From contig JACOUS010000020.1 of NCBI GenBank assembly GCA_016177735.1, positions 26,921 through 90,920 of the forward strand: a stretch of 64,000 nt of DNA, in the 5' to 3' direction. Made by a program: the position numbers and the translations under genes. The notes under the pieces were generated by a model that searched no databases, was not told the origin of the DNA, and saw only the letters and a program-made list of their open reading frames with translations. Shown in pieces: positions 10,217 to 20,905 of the stretch. Numbering within the stretch: the stretch's first letter is position 1; the number at the start of each line of letters is the position of its first letter. Source of the stretch: Ignavibacteriales bacterium (GTDB lineage: Bacteria; Bacteroidota; Ignavibacteria; Ignavibacteriales; Melioribacteraceae).

Positions 10217-11299
10217 TTATTTCACATCTTTCAAAAATTCATCGAAGATGAACGAAGTATCAACCGGACCGGGCGCGGCTTCGGGATGAAACTGCACACT
10301 CCGGAACGGAAGTTTTTCGTGCAGCACGCCTTCGTTCGAATAGTCATTCAAATTTTCAAACCACGGCTGCCAGCCGCGCGGCAATGATTTTGTATCGACC
10401 GCAAAACTGTGGTTCTGCGATGTTACATAACATTTGTTCGAATCAACTTCTTTTACCGGCTGGTTTTGACTGCGATGCCCGTATTTTAATTTGTATGTTT
10501 TTGCACCGGCGGCAAGCGAAAGTATTTGATGACCCATGCAGATTCCGAGAACCGGCACTTGTTTTTTCAACAAAGTTTTTATTGACGCAACAAGTTGTTT
10601 GTACACCGCCGGGTTGCCGGGACCGTTGGAGATAACCACGCCGTCGTAATCTTCTTTTTCAAAATCATAATCGTACGGAACACGTGCAACTTTTACATTT
10701 CTTTCAAGCAAGTTTGTCAAAATACTTTTCTTGCAGCCGCAGTCAACAAGCATAATTTTCTTTTTGCCTTCGCCGTATGTTTCAACATTCGGAACGGTCA
10801 CTTTGGAAATTAGATTGTCAACATCGGGGTTATAAAATTTTATTTTCTCTTTTCCGATTTCAATCTTGCCGAGCATCGTACCGCGTTCACGCAAAATTTT
10901 TGTCAACCGACGCGTATCGATTCCGTAAAGACCGGGCACTTTAAATTTTTTCAGCCAGTCGGATAAATTTTGAATTGCGTTCCAGTGGCTGTACGAATCT
11001 GATTGTTCCGATACGATCAGCGCTTCAATTTGTATCCGTTCCGATTCAAAATTTTTCGGCAGATCGTCCGATTCGTTGAATTCCGGTACGCCGTAGTTGC
11101 CGACAAGCGGATAAGTGATTACGAGAATTTGCCCTTTGTACGAAGGGTCTGTTAAAGTTTCCGGGTAACCGACCATACCGGTATTAAAAACAACTTCGCC
11201 GGCAATAGATTTATCATAACCGAACAAAATACCTTCAAATACATTACCGTTTTCGAGTGTGAGTGTTGCTGTGTGCTTTTGAGTCTGTTTATTGCTCAA
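10217..11299 (-). CDS. carA: carbamoyl-phosphate synthase small (glutaminase) subunit
   Basis: CarA hydrolyses glutamine and channels ammonia to CarB. The 360-residue protein has the N-terminal CPSase small-chain domain (GMVGYPETLTDPSYKGQ) and a C-terminal class I glutamine amidotransferase domain. The catalytic triad is visible: Cys254 in LGICMGHQ, and His338 with Glu340 in VQFHPEAAPGP. The conserved SNGPGNP loop is at about residue 224. It is the first gene of carA-carB. In the 259 bases between its start and the divergent TonB receptor I found no leader peptide, terminator pair or clear TAnnTTTG promoter. Confidence 0.97.
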   Translation of the reverse strand: MSNKQTQKHTATLTLENGNVFEGILFGYDKSIAGEVVFNTGMVGYPETLTDPSYKGQILVITYPLVGNYGVPEFNESDDLPKNFESERIQIEALIVSEQSDSYSHWNAIQNLSDWLKKFKVPGLYGIDTRRLTKILRERGTMLGKIEIGKEKIKFYNPDVDNLISKVTVPNVETYGEGKKKIMLVDCGCKKSILTNLLERNVKVARVPYDYDFEKEDYDGVVISNGPGNPAVYKQLVASIKTLLKKQVPVLGICMGHQILSLAAGAKTYKLKYGHRSQNQPVKEVDSNKCYVTSQNHSFAVDTKSLPRGWQPWFENLNDYSNEGVLHEKLPFRSVQFHPEAAPGPVDTSFIFDEFLKDVK

Positions 11300-11558
11300 T
11301 TTTACATTACCTAAATTTATTGGGTATAGAAAGAGGCGAGAACTTTGAAAATTGCCCGCGAAATGTAAACAAAAATTTCTTTTGTTGAAATTGCCGGATA
11401 AAAATTTTTCTTTTGGTTACTTTTTGTTTTTAGTCATTGAAAATATTTTACTTTTTTTACATCATTCCTAAATACATTCTGTTTCGGGGTATAAAAATTA
11501 ACATTGCATTTTTATAGAAAATTAATTTATTTAAGCTAACCGTAAAAAAGCTGAGTGC

Positions 11559-13790
11559 TTGTTGAAAAGAGTTCTGCTATTTATCTTATTATTTATAGTT
11601 AGCTTTTTATTACATGCCCAGGATAAAGGAATAATCCGCGGCTTCATTGCTGATTCAACAAGCGGGGAAGTTCTTCCATTTGCCAACGTGTTAATTCTTG
11701 AATTGAATACCGGCACAGCAACAGACCATAACGGTTATTTCATAATTACCGGAGTCCCTCCAAATAGAACATATACTTTGTCAGCATCGTATATCGGTTA
11801 TACAAAGAAGCTTATCAAAGTTCATGTCAGTCAGAATAAAACAAACTTTGTTGAAATTCATCTGGAGCTGAGCGGTGTACGTTTATCCGAAATAGAAAAA
11901 GTCGCAGAGTATGTTCCCAAACAAAAAGAAATGGATATAAGTATTAACCGAATTAAGCTGAAAGATTTAGAATACATACCACAAGGAGTAGAAACAGATA
12001 TTTTTAGATCGTTGCGCACGTTATCCGGTATTCAATCTACAGGAGACATTTCGGCAAGATTTTATGTGAGAGGCGGATCAAGTAATCAAAATCTTGTTCT
12101 CTTCAATGATGCACCTATTTACAATCCGTTTCATGCTTTCGGACTTTTTTCAGTTGTTGATCCGGATATGGTTAATAATATAGAATTTTATAAAGGCGGC
12201 TTCCCTTCTCAATATGGAAGTAGAATCTCATCCGTTTTGAAAATTATTACCAAAGACGGAAATAAAAATAATTATAGGTCGTCTTTATCAGTCAGTCAGT
12301 TAGCCGCAAAATTTTTGGTAGAAGGACCAATTCCCTACGGTTCGTTTATACTTACCGGAAGAAAATCTTTCAACACAAATGTACTCCGTAAATTTTTAAA
12401 TGATAGAGAAGCTCCGATTGATTTTCATGATCTATCTTTTAAAGCAACTTATTCTAATCCCGATTTCATGGCAACATCCAGATTTAGTATTTACGGCTTT
12501 TTAAGCGGGGATTTTCTCAAACAGAACGATCCCTTACTTGAAGATTTCAACTGGAAAAATAATCTCTTTGGCTTCAAATGGTTTCATGCCGGCGACAGCC
12601 CTCTATTTTTTGAAGTAGGTCTCTATGTTTCAAACTTTTTCGGGAATGTTCTACCTAACCTGAGCAGTGTGAATGAAAAAAAGAACGAATTAAATGACGT
12701 AACTATAAAGATGGATTTTAATTATCTGTTCGATTCGAAAGATGAAATAAATGTTGGATTGAATATATCAAACATCCGAACAAGTCTGTTTCTTAAAAAC
12801 CAATTCGGTGCCGAGACCAATTTAACAAATTACGGAACAGATTTTTCTGCATTCATAAAATATCGCCTGATGCAAATTGATAATTTTGGTTGTGATGTTG
12901 GTACAAGGATCAAATTAGTTGGACTAATTTCCGGTGACAGCAAGAAATATACATTCGAACCAAGAGTCAATTTATCTTTGAAATTATTGGACAACTTGAC
13001 ACTGAAAACGGCGTGGGGAATTTATCAACAAGAACTTACAACACTATCCGACGAAACAGAAATTATTTCTCTGTTCGAACCGTGGATAATAGCTCCGGCA
13101 AGCGTTGGCTCGACCAAATCAGTTCACTACATCGGAGGAATTGAATACGATTTAAGTGAAAAGACTTCGTTAAAGATAGAAACCTATTACAAATTTGTTC
13201 ATGATTATCCCACGCTCAACAATTACAAATTCGAGGAAACAGACCCCGATTTAATCAGCGGCTCGCTTGAATCTTCCGGCATCGAATTTCAATTACTTTC
13301 CTCAATCGAACAATTAAAAATTTCGAGTACATACACATTTAGCCGTTCGTATAGAACTATTAATGGCTGGGTTTATTATCCGAAGTACGATTCAAGACAC
13401 AATTTCAATATTAATCTCTCGTATGAATTCCCGGATGATTGGATTGCAAGTCTTTATTGGACTTTTAATTCCGCGCTTCCATTCACACAATCGCGCGGTT
13501 ATTACGACAAATTATTTTTTGATGATCTTTATGCGGCAAATCCGGTTTATGAATCATACAAACCTTTTGCCATACTCGATGATATTAATCTCGGAAGATT
13601 AACAAATTACCACCGCATGGATTTAAGCGTAAGCAAAAAATTCAGAATCGCTTTTGTTGCATGTGAAGTCGATGTAAGTGCAATGAATGTATATAGCAGA
13701 AAAAATATTTTTTACTTCAAAAGAGATACCGGCGAAAAAGTTTATATGCTTCCGTTTTTGTTAACAGCCACTTTGAAGGTAAGTTTATGA
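11559..13790 (+). CDS. TonB-dependent receptor with carboxypeptidase-like regulatory domain
   Basis: This outer-membrane receptor has 743 residues. The signal peptide (LKRVLLFILLFIVSFLLHAQ) is followed by a carboxypeptidase-regulatory-like beta sandwich (about residues 25-105, IIRGFIADSTSGEVLPFANVLI). A TonB plug comes next (RTLSGIQSTGDISARFYVRGG, about 150-230), then the barrel ending in a terminal strand, PFLLTATLKVSL. Only TTG (11559 or 11562) can start the frame and keep the signal peptide. No ATG or GTG is available in frame. The next gene overlaps it by the ATGA motif and encodes a DUF4249 lipoprotein, the usual partner of this receptor class. The substrate is unknown. It lacks the SusC signatures of glycan importers. 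Confidence 0.9.
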   Translation: MLKRVLLFILLFIVSFLLHAQDKGIIRGFIADSTSGEVLPFANVLILELNTGTATDHNGYFIITGVPPNRTYTLSASYIGYTKKLIKVHVSQNKTNFVEIHLELSGVRLSEIEKVAEYVPKQKEMDISINRIKLKDLEYIPQGVETDIFRSLRTLSGIQSTGDISARFYVRGGSSNQNLVLFNDAPIYNPFHAFGLFSVVDPDMVNNIEFYKGGFPSQYGSRISSVLKIITKDGNKNNYRSSLSVSQLAAKFLVEGPIPYGSFILTGRKSFNTNVLRKFLNDREAPIDFHDLSFKATYSNPDFMATSRFSIYGFLSGDFLKQNDPLLEDFNWKNNLFGFKWFHAGDSPLFFEVGLYVSNFFGNVLPNLSSVNEKKNELNDVTIKMDFNYLFDSKDEINVGLNISNIRTSLFLKNQFGAETNLTNYGTDFSAFIKYRLMQIDNFGCDVGTRIKLVGLISGDSKKYTFEPRVNLSLKLLDNLTLKTAWGIYQQELTTLSDETEIISLFEPWIIAPASVGSTKSVHYIGGIEYDLSEKTSLKIETYYKFVHDYPTLNNYKFEETDPDLISGSLESSGIEFQLLSSIEQLKISSTYTFSRSYRTINGWVYYPKYDSRHNFNINLSYEFPDDWIASLYWTFNSALPFTQSRGYYDKLFFDDLYAANPVYESYKPFAILDDINLGRLTNYHRMDLSVSKKFRIAFVACEVDVSAMNVYSRKNIFYFKRDTGEKVYMLPFLLTATLKVSL

Positions 13791-14731
13791 TCAAAGTTAT
13801 TATCCCAATTATTTTGATAAGCTGTTTAATTTTATCATGCAAGGAAGATTTTTCTACCGAAGCAAAATACCGCGAAAGAAATGTTTTGACTTGCATTATC
13901 AGTCCAGATACAAGTTTTCAAGCTGTTACTCTTTTTAGAACGTATAGAGTGGAAGGCAGCCCAAACCAGTTCACAGAATATCCTTTTATTGACAGCGCCG
14001 ACGTAAAAATGTGGCACGATAATCAAGTATATCAATTTTACGATACGACCCTCGAAAGACAAAACACCGGACGTTATATAGAATCGGCAAAAGTTTATTA
14101 CAACAACTCTCTAAAACCGATTGGCGGTAAATATGTGGAGGTAGAGGCTCTCCTTCCAAACGGGTTGTTGTTGAGAGCAGAAACGTTGGTTCCTGACGTT
14201 GACAAAATTTCTTTTCAAGGAAGCAGCACAGAAATTTCATCCGACAATAAAAACGAGATTAAATTTATCTGGGCTGACGAACAACGGGTAATGTATGACC
14301 CGCGATTTCTTGTAGTTGTTTCAAACAAGATAACTCACCAAATAAACACTGTAGAAATTCCCATAAAATATATCGTAAGGAATTCGGCAGAAGAACAGGT
14401 TCATCCCTCCATTACTTCCCAAAAGAGTGTTATTTATGAATCTGCTGTCATACGCAAAGCCTTTCAAAATATATCTAAAGATGATTCCGTCAAATCGAAC
14501 TATGTTATCATGGGAGCTTATCTCGAATTAATGGTGCTCGATAAATATCTATCAACTTATTATTCATCGATCGAGAATTTTTTAGATGAGTTTACAATCA
14601 AAGTTGATTTGCCGGATTACACCAACATTGACGGAGGCTTCGGAATTTTTGGTTCTTACAATTTGATCAAATACAATATTGCTGTAGATAAAAATTTTAT
14701 AAAAAGTTTCGGATACGGAGCGGGGTTTTAA
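13787..14731 (+). CDS. DUF4249 family lipoprotein
   Basis: This 314-residue lipoprotein has a signal peptide with a lipobox-like end (ILISCLILSCKED, Cys near residue 17). The following beta-rich sequence (VLTCIISPDTSFQAVTLFRTYRVEG, PIGGKYVEVEALLPNG) matches the DUF4249 family. In Bacteroidota these genes usually sit directly after TonB receptors of the type upstream, so it is probably the surface or periplasmic partner of that receptor. The start overlaps the receptor stop by 4 bases, indicating translational coupling. The binding target is not known. Confidence 0.8.
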   Translation: MIKVIIPIILISCLILSCKEDFSTEAKYRERNVLTCIISPDTSFQAVTLFRTYRVEGSPNQFTEYPFIDSADVKMWHDNQVYQFYDTTLERQNTGRYIESAKVYYNNSLKPIGGKYVEVEALLPNGLLLRAETLVPDVDKISFQGSSTEISSDNKNEIKFIWADEQRVMYDPRFLVVVSNKITHQINTVEIPIKYIVRNSAEEQVHPSITSQKSVIYESAVIRKAFQNISKDDSVKSNYVIMGAYLELMVLDKYLSTYYSSIENFLDEFTIKVDLPDYTNIDGGFGIFGSYNLIKYNIAVDKNFIKSFGYGAGF

Positions 14732-14737
14732 ATTTCT

Positions 14738-15988
14738 ATGATACGGTCGATGCTAAAAATTTTTTCGGACTATCTAATTTATCACGTACTTTTTCTTGTA
14801 ATATTTATTTTGTTCGTGTCGTGTGAAAAAGAAGTATCTGTGTCTCCGCCGGATAGCCCTCCTCCCAAAGGTTTTGTTACGATATCTTCCAAACCGCAAA
14901 GTTTTAAAATTTTTATGGAAGGGAAAGACAGACGGAGAATTACTCCCGATAGTATTACATGGCTTGAAACCGGTTCATACCGATTTACATTAAGGAAAAA
15001 TCTATTCAGAGACACTTCGTTTAGTGTTGACGTTGTAGAAGGCGAAAAGAAGAAATGCTTTATCGATTTTACTTTGAACCCAGCAATGCTCGGAAGTATA
15101 AAAATTGAAAGCAAACCTTCTTCTTCACTAATCTTTTTGAATGATTCGAGTACCGGTTTGCAAACGCCGACTGTTATCAAAGGTTTACTGCCCGGTTATT
15201 ATGAAGTACGACTTAGAAACACCGATCACCGCGATAAAAAAATTTTAGTCACGGTTGAAAGCAATAAAACTTCCGAAGTAAATTCTGTTTTGGTTGATAC
15301 AACAATCTGGAACGATTACACATTGGAAAACTCGCAAATAGCATCAAACAATTTAACATGCTTATTATCTGATAATCCGCAAGATAAGATTTATATCGGC
15401 ACTGCTGATATGGGTTTGGTTGTTAAAGAAAACAACCTCTTTGCAAATTACAACAGAAACAACTCCAGAGTTATCGATATCAATATAAAAAGCCTTTACA
15501 AAACATCAGGAAAATTATGGATCGGCACAAAAGAGAAAGGGTTAGCTCGAATTAATGGTCTGATTACTACTTTTTTCAAAAAAAATGGTTCCTCAATTCC
15601 AACGGATAATATAACGTCTGCGGCACTTTCAGAAGACGGTAAAGAAATTTATTTCCTCCACGATCCCGCAACTGCAAATGCCGGCGGAATTTCGGTTTTC
15701 AACCCAAGCTTTGTTAAATCTTTTTATCTAAATCAACCATCCCTAAAAACAAGAAGTATTTATGTTGACAGTGATAAAAGAATTTGGATAGCGAGTTCTA
15801 TAGGGATTATTACTTTTAAGGACTATCCCGATATGAAAATTCTTGATTCGAACAACACCGGACTCAATCTCGAACAAGCAAACGGAATAACCCAGGATGG
15901 ATTAGGCAACATCTATTTCTCAACTTACGGCTCGGGATTAATAAAACTAAAGGCTGATAAAATCGAGCACGTTGTAAAAAAGAATTAA
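14738..15988 (+). CDS. lipoprotein with two PEGA domains and a two-component-regulator-type propeller
   Basis: The 416-residue protein has an N-terminal hydrophobic signal ending in FVSCEKE, a likely lipidation site. Two PEGA-type surface-layer domains follow: about residues 45-115 (GFVTISSKPQSFKIFMEG) and 120-185 (GSIKIESKPSSSLIFLNDSS). The C-terminal half (about 195-416) has repeated propeller blades of the ligand-binding type seen in hybrid sensor kinases (KLWIGTKEKGLARINGLIT, RIWIASSIGIITFKDYP, IYFSTYGSGLIKLKADK). It has no kinase domain. It is third in the TonB/DUF4249 operon, 6 bases after its neighbour, so it probably belongs to the same envelope system. Confidence 0.8.
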   Translation: MIRSMLKIFSDYLIYHVLFLVIFILFVSCEKEVSVSPPDSPPPKGFVTISSKPQSFKIFMEGKDRRRITPDSITWLETGSYRFTLRKNLFRDTSFSVDVVEGEKKKCFIDFTLNPAMLGSIKIESKPSSSLIFLNDSSTGLQTPTVIKGLLPGYYEVRLRNTDHRDKKILVTVESNKTSEVNSVLVDTTIWNDYTLENSQIASNNLTCLLSDNPQDKIYIGTADMGLVVKENNLFANYNRNNSRVIDINIKSLYKTSGKLWIGTKEKGLARINGLITTFFKKNGSSIPTDNITSAALSEDGKEIYFLHDPATANAGGISVFNPSFVKSFYLNQPSLKTRSIYVDSDKRIWIASSIGIITFKDYPDMKILDSNNTGLNLEQANGITQDGLGNIYFSTYGSGLIKLKADKIEHVVKKN

Positions 15989-16019
15989 TACGATGTTGCT
16001 GCTAAAAGATTTTAAACAT

Positions 16020-17105
16020 TTATTCAAGGACAAATTCCTTCAGCGCATCATTCAATTGTTCAAACTCGATTAGAAATGCATCGTGCCCGTAGATCGAATT
16101 TATTTCAAAGTATTGTGAGCCGGGAATTAAAGCGGAGATTTCTTTTTGTTCTTCGGGTGGATAAAGTACATCGGATGAAATTCCAACGCAGAGTGTTTTT
16201 GCTTTTATGGATTTGAGTGCATCTTCCAAACTACCGCGGTCTCTTGAAACATCGTGCAGATCCATTACTTTCGTTATTGTGACGTACGTGTTCGCATCAA
16301 ATCTTTTTACAAGTTTTTCCCCCTGATAATGGAGATAGCTCTCGATCTGGAAATACGGTTTGTCTTTGCCGTCGTTATCAAACCGAATATCTCTTCCGAA
16401 TTTTTTTTCGAAGCTGGTCTGGCTTCTGTAAGTAATCATCGCAACCATGCGAGCAGTCGATAATCCTTTGTGCGGCTGTTCGGAATAATTTCCGTGGTCC
16501 CATGCCGGGTCGTCGTAAATTGCTTTACGCGCAATTTCATTCAAGCCGATTGCCCATGCAGAATGACGTGCGGCTGTTGCAATCGGTACAATTCGTTTTA
16601 CAAAATCAGGATACGTAACTGCCCATTCCAAAACTTGCATTCCGCCGAGCGAACCGCCGATAACCAGCTCAAGTGAGTTTATTTTCAATTGTTTCAGAAG
16701 TTTGTATTGAAGATTTACCATATCGCGCACAGATACGAGCGGAAAATTATTTCTGTACTTTTCTCCGGTATCGGGATTAATTGAAATTGGTCCCGTTGTT
16801 CCGTAGCAGCTTCCAAGAATGTTTGAGCAAACAATAAAATATTTTGAAGGGTCGATAACTTTTCCGTAACCGATCAATCCTTCCCACCATCCGGCGCCGG
16901 CTTCACTTCCGTTTTCGGTATCCGTAAATCCGTATGCATGTGAATTACCGGTGAGTGCATGGCAGATTAGAATTGCATTTGTTCCGCTGCTGTTCAACTC
17001 GCCGTAAGTTTCGTATGCAACGGTAACATCTTTCAGCTTGCCGCCGAATTCCAGTTCAAGTTCACCAATCGATTTTTCCAATTTTACTTCCGTATTAATC
17101 TGCAT
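16020..17105 (-). CDS. metX: homoserine O-acetyltransferase
   Basis: MetX transfers acetyl from acetyl-CoA to homoserine, the committed step of methionine synthesis. The 361-residue alpha/beta-hydrolase fold shows the nucleophile elbow GGSLGG with Ser152, a C-terminal Asp in [10 protein letters not shown] and the catalytic His in YGHDAFLIE. It also has the [10 protein letters not shown] and [12 protein letters not shown] segments typical of MetX. It is last in the metY, aspartate kinase, metX operon, 14 bases after the kinase. Its product, O-acetylhomoserine, is the substrate of MetY from the same transcript. Some MetX-type enzymes use succinyl-CoA, and that cannot be decided here with certainty. 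Confidence 0.95.
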   Translation of the reverse strand: MQINTEVKLEKSIGELELEFGGKLKDVTVAYETYGELNSSGTNAILICHALTGNSHAYGFTDTENGSEAGAGWWEGLIGYGKVIDPSKYFIVCSNILGSCYGTTGPISINPDTGEKYRNNFPLVSVRDMVNLQYKLLKQLKINSLELVIGGSLGGMQVLEWAVTYPDFVKRIVPIATAARHSAWAIGLNEIARKAIYDDPAWDHGNYSEQPHKGLSTARMVAMITYRSQTSFEKKFGRDIRFDNDGKDKPYFQIESYLHYQGEKLVKRFDANTYVTITKVMDLHDVSRDRGSLEDALKSIKAKTLCVGISSDVLYPPEEQKEISALIPGSQYFEINSIYGHDAFLIEFEQLNDALKEFVLE

Positions 17106-17119
17106 TTGATTCCTTCTCT

Positions 17120-18526
17120 CTACGCTACGTTTGCTTTTTGATTTGTTCCGAAAAAAACGCCGTGCAAATTAGAAACAATTTTTCCAATATCAGAATTCTT
17201 TACTGCGAGTTGAACGGTATTCGAGCCGAAATTATTTATGAATCTGTAACTGATATTCAAGTCAGACAGAGATGAAGATGCGCTGTTGATTATCTGCCGC
17301 ACATTTGCCGAATTATTTAAAAGAAGAGAAACTATTCCGGCATCGTTTCGTATCTCGATATTTTTTATGAAGTCACTCTCCGGTACGAACTGAAATTCGG
17401 ATTCGATAAGATTAATTGTTTTATCCAAATCTTTTTGATTGATAATCAACGAAAGCACCCGCAAATGATGATTGAAATTAGTGCTGACTACATTTAACTG
17501 CGCTGAAGAAAGCAGATTATATATTCTCGAAACAACTTCGAGTGAGTTGTAAAGCGGCAGATTTGAAATTGTAACGATGCTAACGTTATCAAGCGAAGTA
17601 ACAACGAGAACATCTTTGCTTGTGTTCTGCGTTTCGTCTGTAATTGTTGTTCCGGCAAAATCCGGATTGAAAGAATTCAGAACCTTCACCGGAATGTTTT
17701 CGGCTTTTACCGGCAGTAAAGATTTCGGAAAAATTACTTTTGCACCGAGATTGGAAAGTTCGATTGTCTGTTCGTAAGAAATTTCATCGATAGTTTCGGC
17801 AGAGGGAACAAGCCGCGGATCGGCATTGAGTATTCCGTCAACGTCCGTCCAAATATCAACCGAATCAACTTTGAGTGCGGCACCTATAATTGTTGCAGTA
17901 TAATCCGAGCCGCTTCTGCCGAGTGTTGTTATATCTCCGTATTTGTTCGAACCGGTGAACCCGTTAACAACTGCAATCTCGTTTCTCTTTTGTCCGATAA
18001 ATACAATCCGTACTTTTTCATTTGTAATTTCGAAATTGATGTTCGCATCGCCGAAGTTCGAATCCGTTTTGATAAAATCCGCCGCGTTGTAAACAACAGC
18101 ATTCAAACCGTCCGACTTCAAATACTCGGCAAGAATTTTTTGCGATAAAAGTTCGCCGAAGGAAATTATTTGATCAATTATCTTCGGTGCGGCATGATGC
18201 AGAAGGCGTACCCCGTCAAGTTTTTCTTTGAGTCGCGCAAGTGTTGAATCGACTTCCGATTTTACAGATTCACGTTTATCGGCAGCGAATAATTCATCAA
18301 TATAATTGTGATGAACGGTTGTAATCTCCCAAAAAATTTCGGAATATTTATTCGAACCGTGTACAGCTTCATCAATTGCCGAAATTAATTTATTTGTAAT
18401 TCCGCCAATCGCGGAGATCACGACAATCACTTTATCTTTTTGTTGATACGAATTAATGATTGCCGCGGCATCTTTTAATTTTTGAGCGGTACCAACAGAG
18501 GTACCGCCGAACTTGATTACTTTCAT
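17120..18526 (-). CDS. lysC: aspartate kinase (monofunctional)
   Basis: Aspartate kinase phosphorylates aspartate, feeding methionine, threonine and lysine synthesis. The 468-residue protein has the kinase signature KFGGTSVG at its start and [16 protein letters not shown] near residue 200. Two C-terminal ACT-type regions follow ([17 protein letters not shown] and the [18 protein letters not shown] part), which usually bind inhibitory amino acids. It is not fused to homoserine dehydrogenase. Its place between metY and metX suggests an isozyme dedicated to methionine, controlled by the Met/Cys leader peptides upstream. The symbol is by function only; no ortholog subtype can be assigned. Confidence 0.9.
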   Translation of the reverse strand: MKVIKFGGTSVGTAQKLKDAAAIINSYQQKDKVIVVISAIGGITNKLISAIDEAVHGSNKYSEIFWEITTVHHNYIDELFAADKRESVKSEVDSTLARLKEKLDGVRLLHHAAPKIIDQIISFGELLSQKILAEYLKSDGLNAVVYNAADFIKTDSNFGDANINFEITNEKVRIVFIGQKRNEIAVVNGFTGSNKYGDITTLGRSGSDYTATIIGAALKVDSVDIWTDVDGILNADPRLVPSAETIDEISYEQTIELSNLGAKVIFPKSLLPVKAENIPVKVLNSFNPDFAGTTITDETQNTSKDVLVVTSLDNVSIVTISNLPLYNSLEVVSRIYNLLSSAQLNVVSTNFNHHLRVLSLIINQKDLDKTINLIESEFQFVPESDFIKNIEIRNDAGIVSLLLNNSANVRQIINSASSSLSDLNISYRFINNFGSNTVQLAVKNSDIGKIVSNLHGVFFGTNQKANVA

Positions 18527-18537
18527 TTATCGCCCCG

Positions 18538-19953
<1,416 letters not shown>

Positions 19954-19967
19954 CTAAAATTTATATG

Positions 19968-20063
19968 TTAAACCGGACCTCCACGTTTGTGCGCAGACAT
20001 ACGCATCATCATACACATGCACATCATAATATTGACCGGCATTATGTTTTTAATCTTGTTCAT
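19968..20063 (-). CDS. Met/Cys-rich leader peptide 2 of the metY operon (31 aa)
   Basis: This short frame runs ATG 20063 to TAA 19968. It begins MNKIKNIMPVNI, then has the cluster MMCMCMMMRM at residues 13-22, and ends SAHKRGGPV. Eight of those ten cluster codons are Met or Cys codons for the first eight positions, with another Met at position 22. AAGG lies shortly before the ATG. It is followed at once by the terminator at 19901-19939, whose 5' arm can alternatively pair with the CGTGGAGG segment at the end of this frame. Composition, place and competing structures are those of a classical attenuation leader sensing Met and possibly Cys. The peptide itself probably has no other job. Confidence 0.8.
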   Translation of the reverse strand: MNKIKNIMPVNIMMCMCMMMRMSAHKRGGPV

Positions 20064-20080
20064 TTATAAGCCTTGTATAT

Positions 20081-20113
20081 AACAAAAAAGCCCTTCAACT
20101 TTTGAAGGGCTTT
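20081..20113 (-). terminator. attenuator terminator of leader 1 (Met/Cys)
   Basis: On the minus strand AAAGCCCTTCAA (20102-20113) pairs perfectly with TTGAAGGGCTTT (20087-20098) over 12 bases, then a T-run. The 5' arm can instead pair with GAAGGGCT at the end of leader 1 (20140-20147), giving a perfect 8-base antiterminator with AGCCCTTC at 20104-20111. The terminator lies between leader 1 and leader 2, so transcription must pass both units to reach metY. Confidence 0.82.
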
Positions 20114-20137
20114 GATGAAAAATCTATGATATATTTA

Positions 20138-20224
20138 TCAGCCCTTCGTAAAGAAATACATCATCATGCACATCATTCCGCGAATGGCTGCTATGTTAAA
20201 TGTATTTTTTGCAAAAGGCATCAT
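20138..20224 (-). CDS. Met/Cys-rich leader peptide 1 of the metY operon (28 aa)
   Basis: The frame runs from ATG 20224 (a second ATG follows directly) to TGA 20138. The peptide starts MMPFAKNTFNIAAIRG, has the cluster MMCMMM at residues 17-22 and ends YFFTKG. Its last codons, AAG GGC TGA, lie inside the segment GAAGGGCT that can pair with the 5' arm of the terminator at 20081-20113. A ribosome stopped at the first Met codons of the cluster leaves that segment free, while a ribosome at the TGA covers it. AAAGAG precedes the start. The composition resembles leader 2 but the flanking residues differ, so if the pair arose by duplication it is old. Confidence 0.78.
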   Translation of the reverse strand: MMPFAKNTFNIAAIRGMMCMMMYFFTKG

Positions 20225-20248
20225 TTTTCTCTTTGATAATTTTAGGTG

Positions 20249-20279
20249 CAAAGCTAACTTTCTTGAGGCTTCATGTCAA
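20249..20279 (-). promoter_or_regulatory. promoter of the leader-metY-aspartate kinase-metX operon
   Basis: On the minus strand TTGACA (20274-20279) is followed after 17 bases by TAGCTTTG (20249-20256), an exact match to the Bacteroidota -7 consensus TAnnTTTG. Transcription should start a few bases further on, about 15-20 bases before the first leader ATG. The terminator of the upstream gene ends just before it. Confidence 0.7.
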
Positions 20280-20290
20280 GTGTTTTTTCA

Positions 20291-20333
20291 AAAAAAATTA
20301 AAAGAGAGGGCTGACTTATCGACCCTATCTTTT
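20291..20333 (-). terminator. terminator after the 20347-20889 gene
   Basis: On the minus strand AAAAGATAGGG (20323-20333) pairs with CCCTCTCTTTT (20300-20310) with one mismatch, followed by a T-rich run. It separates the upstream barrel gene from the metY leader promoter. The sequence ACAAAAAAGATAGG recurs after the related gene at 51768. Confidence 0.65.
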
Positions 20334-20346
20334 TTGTTTTTTTACT

Positions 20347-20889
20347 TTACAACTCAAATTCAAAACCGAGACTTAATTTTAAAATGCCATTTAACTTTTT
20401 TGGACCGAACACTGATGATGACTTCCACGTATATTCTTTGTTAAATGGCAACTCGTAATGTGCTTCAAGTTCTATCACTTTCATAAAATTAAATCCTGCG
20501 CCCAAAACTAACAGTGGAATAACAACACCTTTTGCTATCGTACTAGAAGGATAATTACCGTGTACATTCAATCCGCCCAAAATATAGTTTTTATCTCCCC
20601 AATAATATTTTGTTAATAACATTATCTCAGCGCCGTTATAATGAGAATCTGTAATTAAAGCTCCGGGTCTTATGCTGATTGCAAAATCTTTGTTTAACTT
20701 AATTGAGTAATTCAGATATAAGCTGAACGGATAGGTACGAACATTATCTCCTCTATATTCTGCCGGAATCGATTTGTTTTCTTCATCGATCAACATAAAT
20801 GGCTCGTAGTTAAAACCGATAAATGATTGTGCTTTTAATGTGCTGCAATACAAAAGAAACACGACAGTAATTAAATTTATTAATCTCAT
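20347..20889 (-). CDS. secreted outer-membrane beta-barrel-like protein
   Basis: I take ATG 20889 as the start: it has AGGAG just upstream and begins a good signal peptide (MRLINLITVVFLLYCSTLKA). An in-frame start at 20952 would put the signal inside. The mature protein (about 160 residues) has alternating strands and ends LSLGFEFEL, typical of a small outer-membrane barrel. It resembles the 51868-52422 gene: both begin the mature part with GFNYEPF or GLNFEPF and end with LGFEFEL or LGFELQF. It lies 16 bases after the disrupted lipoprotein gene on the same strand, as part of a cassette found twice in the window. Function unknown. Confidence 0.7.
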   Translation of the reverse strand: MRLINLITVVFLLYCSTLKAQSFIGFNYEPFMLIDEENKSIPAEYRGDNVRTYPFSLYLNYSIKLNKDFAISIRPGALITDSHYNGAEIMLLTKYYWGDKNYILGGLNVHGNYPSSTIAKGVVIPLLVLGAGFNFMKVIELEAHYELPFNKEYTWKSSSVFGPKKLNGILKLSLGFEFEL

Positions 20890-20905
20890 TTTATCTCCTG
20901 GAAAA

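Noticed and set aside
11300..11558. Pyrimidine or arginine attenuator before carA
   Set aside because: No leader frame with telling codons and no terminator pair were found.
20166..20444. 92-codon plus-strand frame over the metY leader region
   Set aside because: It runs through the promoter, a terminator and leader 1 on the other strand and has low-complexity content.
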